This document shows positions 56,701 through 64,000 of a stretch of DNA of 64,000 bases, in pieces (position 1 is the first letter of the stretch; each line of letters opens with the position of its first letter). This DNA comes from Cervus elaphus (taxonomy: Eukaryota; Chordata; Mammalia; Artiodactyla; Cervidae): positions 58,354,001 through 58,418,000 of the forward strand of contig NC_057818.1 of NCBI RefSeq assembly GCF_910594005.1. The letters run 5' to 3'. Made by a program: the position numbers and the translations under genes. The notes under the pieces are model-generated. The model was not told the DNA's origin, did not search any database, and was given only the letters and a program-made list of their open reading frames with translations.

Positions 56701-57587
56701 ATTCACTTCCCCCCATCTTGCTTACCTTCTCAGACCTTCTTGGACTTTTCCTTTTCATTCTGTCTCCGAAGTTCTCAGTACCCTATGTACCTCTCACATT
56801 TCCACTCAGTGACACTTAAATTGCCATTTTGCCTCCTTTCTAATTGGAGTGAGAAGAGCCTTACCTGCCAGACCCCAGAGGGAGAAGGGGGATCGGCGTG
56901 TCTTCCCCTGCCGGTCAGCATAGCTGAACCAGAACATCACATGGTCCAAGACTGTTTCTCCCTTAAAGTCCATTCTGCCTTGGTGGGCTTGATCAGGTGC
57001 GAATGAAAACACAGATGGGTTGAATATCCCATGATCCAGGGCATCTCCAGAAAAGCCAATTCATACTCACTTCTGTATCCCCCTCCTTCTAGCCTAACAA
57101 TTCCGAGGGGGTCAAGAATTCAACAGCAGACAGGACACCTCCTGGGGGAGGGCAGAATACGAGCATACAAGGACCAGTTTCCTATCCTAAAAATCCCCTG
57201 GCGATCACTTGGTAATAATTTTCCCCGAGACGGCGTGGACACACCTCCTAAATGACCATTACAAATTTCCTTCCTAACCCTAGCACGCTCGTCAACCTGT
57301 GTACCAAGCAATCGCCGCCTGCCTATTCCAGGCTGCTGTGGGTCCCCGCTCTTTCTAGTCCCTCCCAGGGGTTGTCAGGCCCCCTCTTCCACCCTGCTGG
57401 GTGGGCTCCTCCTCACCTGAGCGCCCAGTTGCCCTGCTGCTGTCCACTACCTGATGACGTGAAAGGTCCGGGTGTTGAAAAGCAGAATCCTTCCAGAGGG
57501 GCGAGGCGCCTTCCCCCCTCTAGGAGATTCAAGCTACAAAGCCTCGGGGTGGCATCAAATGAGACCTGTCTCCTCAAAGTGAGGAGC
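56701..57587 (-). other. Provirus leader region
   Basis: Untranslated leader between the primer binding site and gag. No host feature is seen in it. Confidence 0.6.
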
Positions 57588-57605
57588 TTCCCGCCCAATG
57601 CACCA
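57588..57605 (-). promoter_or_regulatory. Primer binding site, tRNA-Gly type
   Basis: On minus TGGTGCATTGGGCGGGAA begins two bases after the 5' LTR. It matches the complement of a tRNA-Gly 3' end (TGGTGCATTGGCCGGGAA) with one difference. Confidence 0.75.
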
Positions 57606-57607
57606 AA

Positions 57608-58154
57608 TGTTATAGCCACGCTTTCAGGGAAACAAACTCACTCACAAGGACAATGCAGATAGTGGAGTGCAGTTTATTACACCGGCGGGCCCAAGGCAGA
57701 GTCTCCTCTTAGCCAAGGACCCCGACCAGCATTTGTGAAAATCTTTTATACCGCATGTGTACGTGTCCAAACCCACCACCCCAATCCCTTGATGCTTACA
57801 AAGGAAGGGTAAATACAATCACAATAATCCCATCATTCACGTGTTATGTGTTCAAACAGTTAATCATCAATAAGCCCACGGTTACATTCCAACCAGTTAA
57901 TAACCGATAAGCCTGTGCTTACATTCTGATAGCTAGTGTCCAGAGGCAGGGGTGATTATTGTCTGTTTTCTCTTAGGTGATGAGTAACCTGGATATGATT
58001 GTCAAGGTTCCCCTGTCCGGAGGGGGTCTTATCCTTCCATTGTCGTTCCCACAGGCACTAAGCAGAGAGTTCAGAGTCCACTGGAGAGGTGGCCGAGCAC
58101 GATCAGCACAGACAGGCCTGAGTTGGAGTCCAGGCCCTATGAATTCCTTCTTCA
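57608..58154 (-). repeat. Provirus 5' LTR
   Basis: 547 bp, near-identical partner of 51826-52372, with the same TATA and polyadenylation signals on minus. Confidence 0.92.
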
Positions 58155-58429
58155 CATAAGACACCTCACTAAAATGAGAAAATGCAAATATGAATTTTAT
58201 GTGAAAGTTTCTCTTTTTTTTATATGAACTAACATTAAATATGTTAAGTATATATGTCCCAATTCATTAATGCTAGAATGCTTTAATATATTTATTTAAC
58301 TCACAGACTTTTTAAAGAAATTATTGACGTGGGAGTTTATAACATGTCCCACAGTGCTTTTTTCTGATTGTTCATCACTATTAAACTTATAGATTATATA
58401 GAGAAATCTTTAAGAAGAAATTTTTCTGT
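58155..58429 (+). other. ZNF-C intron 3 sequence
   Basis: AT-rich intron. No recognised feature. Confidence 0.45.
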
Positions 58430-58590
58430 TCCAATAATGCTATTTTACAATGTTATGTTAGTTTTGCTATACAGAAAGAATAAGTGATACATATACACAT
58501 TTCCCTTCTTGATTAGATTTCCTTCCCATCTAGGTCGCCACAGAGCATTGAGTAGAGTTCCCTGTGTTCTCACCATATTTTTCAAGTCTC
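58430..58590 (-). mobile_element. L1 3'UTR fragment, antisense
   Basis: TTTTACAATGTTATGTTAGTTTTGCTATACAG and CGCCACAGAGCATTGAGTAGAG, complements of L1 3'UTR landmarks. 58591-58870 is unassigned intron. Confidence 0.7.
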
Positions 58591-58869
58591 ACTTCTCATT
58601 TGATTTGTTAAGAACTCTTACCTTATTAAATCTATCTTTTTGTTATGAAACATCCCAGGACTTTATCGTTCATGCCATCTTTTTCTGATTAGTTCTAGCT
58701 CAATATCATTTACTATTTTAGACTCCATTAGAACATGCTCAGATAACAACATGAGTGGTAAGTGGGTTAAATAATAAGTAGGCATTAGCATTTGTGAAAA
58801 TGTTTTGTTTGTTAATTTGATTACTTCATCAAAAATTAATCATTACACTCCTCAACTTCTCCTCGCTTC

Positions 58870-60560
58870 GTTGTTCCTGTAGGTTTCTATCTTGACTTCT
58901 CCTCTGCACCATGCTCCTCTGTCACCTCATCTTGTCCAATGTTCTGTGTTTGTGGTCTCTGTTCTGCAGGCTGCAGATCCTAGTTCCTCTTGCTCTGGTG
59001 TCTGCTCCCTGGTGGGTGAAGTGGTCCTGAGACTTGTGCCCTTATCCCCTTGAGAGGGAGTTGATTGTTACTGTTGTGACCAGAGCCTGCCTGGATCTTG
59101 AAGTCTGCTTCGCCTTTCCTCTGTGGCTGTCACTGTCTGTGGCGGGGTCTGTTTCCTGATTGGTGGAGCAGAGGCCCCAGATCTGAAATGAGCTCTGCTC
59201 TGATCTGTGGTGCTTCTGATCTGGTGGGACTGGAGCACACCCGCTGAGAGGGAAGCCACTGAGTGTTGCTCCTCTGGGGATGTTCTCCTTGGAGAGTGCT
59301 CTGCGTGTCATCTTTCATGTGCTGTGCCAGCTCTCCTGTGACCCTGTGTTGGCATTGATCTTGGCCCCACCTGAACCATGGGTATGTTGGCACTTGACCC
59401 TGGTGTCTCTCAGATGTTGTTTTCACCAGGTCACCAGCAGAGATCCACTGTAATCATATCCCAGGTGTACATTCATTGTGGAGCTGAACCTGCTATGGTG
59501 CTATGGGGGCAATGTAGACTGTGACCTGGCCCAAATGCCTCATGTGCATGCCTACAGCGTCTACAGTTGCTAAAGCCAGACTGGTTTTGACTGCCAGAGC
59601 CTCATTTCCATCCAGATGTTCTGTTGGGGTTGAGTTTACCAAGCCAATTGTGGGGTGTATTACCATGGTTTGTACAGATGCAAGAAGAGATCTCAGCTTT
59701 TCTTGCCTAATGGCAGGGCCTTGGTGCTCAGCTGTGGTTTCAGCATCACCTATACATTGGGACCACCCACAGGCGTGTGTTCTGAATGTGCCCCTGGAGC
59801 CCATGAGTCTACCCTGGTGGGGAGGTGGCTGGGGAGGAGGAAGCAGCTGTGGGGGTCGTGAGATCACCCGCCTAGCTGGGACCCATGCCTAGCGCCTGGA
59901 GAGTCCGGAACAGGCAGAGGGGCAGAGAGGCTGCAAAGAGGTTCTTTCCTTCGGGCATCACTCAACAGCGCCGCTCTGCTTCTCTGGTGGTTCAGGCTTC
60001 CTCCACAAGCATCCCATTTGCAGAGCTCCTCCCTCCCTCCCATCCTCTCAGGATGTCTACTCACAGCAAACACAGTCCTCTACCTGGGTCTGCTCTCAGA
60101 GCGCCACGTTCCAGCACCCAGCCCTTGTCTGCAGTGGAGGACACCCTCTCAGGCTGGGTGGGCAGGGCAGGGGACAGTACCCTGCGTACAGGTCTCACTC
60201 TGTCCTGCACGCTGGTTGCCGTGTTCTCTTCCCACAGAGAACGAGGCTCCCCTTGTGTCCCAACTGAGCTCCCACCAATGAGGGGCTTCCTTGGATGTGG
60301 AGACCTCTCCTCTCTTCAGATCCCCCCAGGGTTGTGCGTGTCCCATCCTGCTTCTTTTCCTCTTCCCTTTCCTCCATCTCTCTCTTGTCCTACCTGGCTC
60401 AGCAGGAATCTTTCTTGTCCTTTCAGGTGTCCAAGTTCCTCTGCCCGTGTTCCTCAGGGCTCTGTGAGAATTTTTCCACTTCAAGATGTATTCTTGATGC
60501 TTTGGTGGAGAGAGATGAACTCCACGTTTTCCGAATCCTCTGCCATCTTGACTCCTTCTA
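58870..60560 (-). mobile_element. L1 5'UTR-like block, antisense
   Basis: Read on minus it begins GGAGTCAAGATGGCAGAGGA (about 60553), then ACGTGGAGTTCATCTCTCTCC and AATTCTCACAGAGCCCTGAGG, in the manner of mammalian L1 5'UTRs. The rest is GC-rich and only tentatively the same element. It carries no ORF1 or ORF2. Long plus-strand frames across it are fortuitous. Confidence 0.6.
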
Positions 60561-60677
60561 TCTCGGTTTTAGGCTTAATCTAGCCAAGTGTATGCTAATT
60601 TTATGCAATTATGTAAATTGTAAACTATATTCCACAACAATAGTAAGTAGAATAACTTATTATTTGATATCTTTCAG

Positions 60678-63196
60678 CTGTGTCTTCCCACGACACCCAG
60701 GGTTTGAGGTCCCAAAAGCCAGGCTTAGAAGATTTACTCCCAACAGCAAAGCTAGGAATATATGAAAGATTTCACCTTGCAAATTTACATTTAACCAAAG
60801 ACTGGGAATATATGAGGGCATGTAAAGAGCCCAGAGCATGTTATGATGGACACAACCAAGTTGGTTCAGTTTCCCATAAAGTAAACATTACCGCCAAAAG
60901 AAATCAAGGATGTGAATCAAATAAGGAAAAACCAATTTCAGATGACCAGTTTCAGCCACCAACATCTGCAGATGAGTGTATATTTGTCAGCAAAGATCCA
61001 CATCATCTCTTGAAACATACATGTTCTCTGAAGGGAAATGTAGAAAATCTGGAAAGTCATCTAGTCTCTACTGCAAATACTCATTCAAACCTATACTCTG
61101 AGCATAGGTGTCTATTAAATATACATTCAAGCATGTCTGGAAACCAGAAAGTTAAACATGAGGGGGAAAATTCCCAATACAATCAATTTGAGGGATCCTT
61201 TAACAAGGGTTTCTTGTTCTTCAACCAACAACTCTTTTCTCCTTGTTCCAAAATCTGGAATGTTGATAATAATGGGAGAGACCTTATTCAACCATCATTG
61301 TTCAATACATATGGACGTATAATTAGTGTGGAAGAACTTTCCAAGTGTAACAAAATGAGTAATGCCTTAAGCAGGAGCTCTACCCCCAATAATTACAAGA
61401 GTATACATGATGGAATGAGAAGCTCTTCATGCAATGAAACTGGCCATAATGTTGACCAAGACTCATATCTCCTGAAACAACAGGGACATCAATTTTCAGA
61501 CAACAATTCTAAACATCATAAGTGTAGGAATATGTTTTGTCAAAGCTCAAATCTTACTATTAATACTTATAAGAGTATGGATATTGGAGAGAAGACTTAT
61601 AATTGTTATGATTATGGTAAAGTTTTTAAGCAATCTTCAAAACTTATTCAACAGCAGATAATTCAGAGTAAGCGGAAACATCACAAGTGTAATACATGTG
61701 GAAAAGTCTTTAGTAACTCACCAAATCGAAGTAGAGATAGGAAAGTTCATACAGGAAGGAAACAATTCAAATGTACAGCATGTGGCCAAACCTTTAATCA
61801 GAGTTCATATTTAACTGAGCATCTGGGAATCCATGCTGGGGAGAAACCATACAAATGTACAGAATGTGGCAAAGTCTTTATCTGCTGTTCATGTGTTACA
61901 CAACATCAGCAAATTCATACTGGGGAGAGACCTTATAAATGTACAGCATGTGGCAAGGCTTTTAAGGAGATTTCAACTTTAACTCAACATCAGCGAATCC
62001 ATACTGGGGAGAGACCTTATAAATGTACAGCATGTGGCAAGGCTTTTAAGCAAAGTTCAGCTTTAACTGAACATCAGCGAATCCATACTGGGGAGAGACC
62101 TTATAAATGTGCATCATGTGGTAAGGCTTTTAAGCAAAGTTCAGCTTTAACTAAACATCAGCGAATCCATACTGGGGAGAGACCTTATAAATGTACAGCA
62201 TGTGGCAAGGCTTTTAAGCGGAGTTCAACTTTAACTCAACATCAGAGAATCCATACTGGGGAGAGACTATATAAATGTACAGCATGTGGCAAGGCTTTTA
62301 AGCGGAGTTCAACTTTAACTCAACATCAGCGAATCCATACTGGGGAGAGACCTTATAAATGTACAGCATGTGGCAAGGCTTTTAAGCGGAGTTCAGCTTT
62401 AACTGAACATCACCGAATCCATACTGGGGAGAGACCTTATAAATGTACAGAATGTGGCAAAGCCTTTCTCCTTTATTCACTTCTTACTCGACATCAACGA
62501 ATCCATACTGGGGAGAGACCTTATAAATGTACAGCATGTGGCAAAGCCTTTCTCCTTTATTCACTTCTTACTCGACATCAGCGAATCCATACTGGGGAGA
62601 GACCTTATAAATGTACAGCATGTGGCAAAGCTTTTAACCGTTATTATTTTCTTACTCGACATCAGCGAATACATACTGGGGAGAGACCTTATGAATGTAC
62701 AGCATGCGGCAAGGCTTTTAAGCAGAGTTCAGATTTAACTCAACATCAGCGAATCCATACGGGAGAAAGACCTTATAAATGTACAGAATGTGGCAAAGCC
62801 TTTATCCGTTATTCTTTTCTCACTCGACATCAACGAATCCATACTGGGGAGAGACCTTATAAATGTACAGCATGTGGCAAGGCTTTTAAGGAGATTTCAA
62901 CTTTAACTGAACATCAGCGAATCCATACTGGGGAGAGGCCTTATAAATGTACAGCATGTGGCAAGGCTTTTAAGCAAAGTTCAACTTTAACTAAACATCA
63001 GCGAATCCATACTAGGGAGAGACCTTCTAAATGTACAGACTGTGGCAAAGCCTTTATCAATTATTCACTTCTTACTCAACATCAGCGAATCCATACTGGG
63101 GAGAGACCTTATAAATGTACAGCATGTGGCAAAGCCTTTTCCCAGAGTTCAGGTCTTTCTCGACATCAGAGAGTTCATGCTGCAGAGAAATTTTAG
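60678..63196 (+). CDS. ZNF-C coding exon 4: linker and 17 C2H2 fingers
   Basis: Follows the acceptor ATCTTTCAG; two bases complete an alanine codon and the frame stays open to TAG at 63194-63196 (839 further residues; predicted protein 917). A linker of about 360 residues holds two degenerate fingers near its end. From about residue 443 come 17 intact C2H2 fingers with TGERPYKC linkers. Many helices repeat: KRSSTLTQ twice, LLYSLLTR twice, KEISTLT twice and KQSS(A/T)LT four times. The sequence after the stop encodes one more degenerate finger, with Asn in place of the first zinc-binding His. By family the protein is a nuclear DNA-binding repressor. I do not recognise a named orthologue. Confidence 0.95.
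61768..63190 (+). repeat. 84-bp tandem repeats encoding the finger array
   Basis: Each finger is an 84-bp unit. Units 3-17 are nearly identical at DNA level outside the helix codons (CATCAGCGAATCCATACTGGGGAGAGACC recurs), which points to recent duplication or gene conversion. Confidence 0.95.
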
Positions 63197-64000
63197 AAAT
63201 GTAAGGAATGTGGCAAAGGATTTCCTCACAGCCATCACCTCACTCACAATCAGAGAATTCATACTGCAGAGAAACCCTAGAAATGAATCAGTGACAAAAA
63301 CATTGGTCCTAAATATACAATGTTGAAAAAACGAGTGTTTTCTTTGGAAAGATACATGAATGAAATAAAAAAAAGTAGAGAACTGCTTAATCAAACATCA
63401 AATGTAACTCAATACCAGAGAATTCATACTAGAAAGCATGTCATCAGTACCACTTTTGTTGAATTACTCTAAGCAGAAACACTGTAGCAAGTATTCCATA
63501 AGTAAAACACATACAAAATTGATATGTTAGTATGGATCGCAAGATGAAGGGGTGGATATTTGCAGAGGTATAATTATTATTAATGTATCCTTGCTTATGT
63601 TGACGTTATTTGAGATTATTAAGGAACCAAAACGAATGTAATTCAACTCTCAAATTACTACATGCTGTGATTTGTTTCTACTTTATATATAAACTTATGT
63701 TTTTTATGGTTGTTGCCCAATGGTAAGAGAAGCCCTTCTGTATTAAGTGGGAATCATTTACATTTATTCTCCAATTTATAAGATTTAGAACAGAGTCGTG
63801 TTATATACACACTGAAGCTCTGAATGGAGGTATTTGTCACTGATGTCAAACACCTCTGTGGTCACCATGATGTAAGTGTTCAGGGAATAATTCAAAGTAA
63901 GACAGAAGTTTGCTCTAAGTTTTCAATAATTATGTCACTTGCTCTCTAAGCATAAAAGGATAGTTCATGAAAATTGAAGGTATTTTTATAACATCAACAT
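63197..64000 (+). other. ZNF-C 3' end and flank
   Basis: A degenerate finger lies in frame after the stop (to about 63280). AATAAA at 63364-63369 is a possible polyadenylation signal. From about 63500 the sequence aligns with the 3' flanks of ZNF-B (22840-23290) and, towards the window end, of ZNF-A. Confidence 0.65.

Larger units (their letters stand above)
51826..58154 (-). mobile_element. Defective gammaretrovirus-like provirus
   Basis: A minus-strand endogenous retrovirus in ZNF-C intron 3, about 6.3 kb, bounded by two 547-bp LTRs that differ at few positions. In element order: 5' LTR (57608-58154), primer site, leader, gag, pro, pol, env, polypurine tract and 3' LTR (51826-52372). All genes are interrupted and large parts are missing (capsid, the RT connection, most of SU). 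The class is inferred from protease, RT, integrase and TM similarity. Flanks share only CAT at the two ends, so the target duplication is not clear. Confidence 0.93.

Noticed and set aside
59885..60583. Plus-strand 232-residue frame before the ZNF-C last exon
   Set aside because: It lies antisense in L1 5'UTR-like sequence and resembles no protein.
61768..63190. Regular repeats that could suggest a CRISPR array
   Set aside because: The repeats are contiguous 84-bp coding units for C2H2 fingers, with no spacers, in a mammalian genome.

Overview
The window is mammalian nuclear DNA from a ruminant, most likely a bovid. The evidence is the density of ruminant-specific repeats: BovB (RTE) LINE fragments, Bov-tA and CHR-type tRNA-derived SINEs, and a young L1 of the bovine type. 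There are no bacterial features. The setting is a KRAB zinc-finger gene cluster heavily rebuilt by retrotransposition.

Layout. (1) 1-15.8 kb: no host gene recognised. It looks like a large imperfect inverted duplication centred near 7.9 kb. From the centre outward each side carries minisatellite or GC-rich DNA, an ERV-like arm (about 5.1-6.83 kb on +, 8.89-10.66 kb on -), an L1 3'UTR, and a composite L1-derived unit (one copy on - at 1-1.27 kb, three tandem copies on + at 11.6-15.8 kb). A 5'-truncated L1 with a perfect 16-bp target-site duplication sits in the left arm. (2) 15.8-26 kb: scrambled BovB, then remnants of three related KRAB-zinc-finger loci. ZNF-A is a 3' tail only. ZNF-B is a pseudogene with lost start, donor and KRAB exons, a stop and a frameshift. 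ZNF-D is an inverted promoter plus first coding exon on - with a CpG-rich island. (3) 26-39.8 kb: repeats, a full-length processed pseudogene of SRD5A1 (29.4-32.4 kb, 17-bp TSD), a vomeronasal type-1 receptor pseudogene on - (33.2-34.1 kb), and nested BovB, LTR and SINE insertions. (4) 39.8-64 kb: ZNF-C, the one gene that reads as intact. Four coding exons (44384-44398, 48236-48362, 51212-51304, 60678-63196) join in frame to 917 codons: a short MAASQ leader, KRAB A, KRAB B, a linker and 17 intact C2H2 fingers. Its introns hold a solo LTR, an intact-ORF MED4 retrocopy on - (49442-50251), a defective gammaretrovirus-like provirus on - (51826-58154, LTRs of 547 bp each, apparent tRNA-Gly primer site) and an L1 5'UTR-like block on -.

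How it works together. Only ZNF-C, and possibly the MED4 retrocopy, has an uninterrupted reading frame. By family knowledge a KRAB-C2H2 protein binds DNA through its fingers and recruits TRIM28 through KRAB to silence targets, often retroelements. Here such a gene sits among its own broken paralogues and is itself filled with retroelements. Which element, if any, it targets cannot be read from this sequence.
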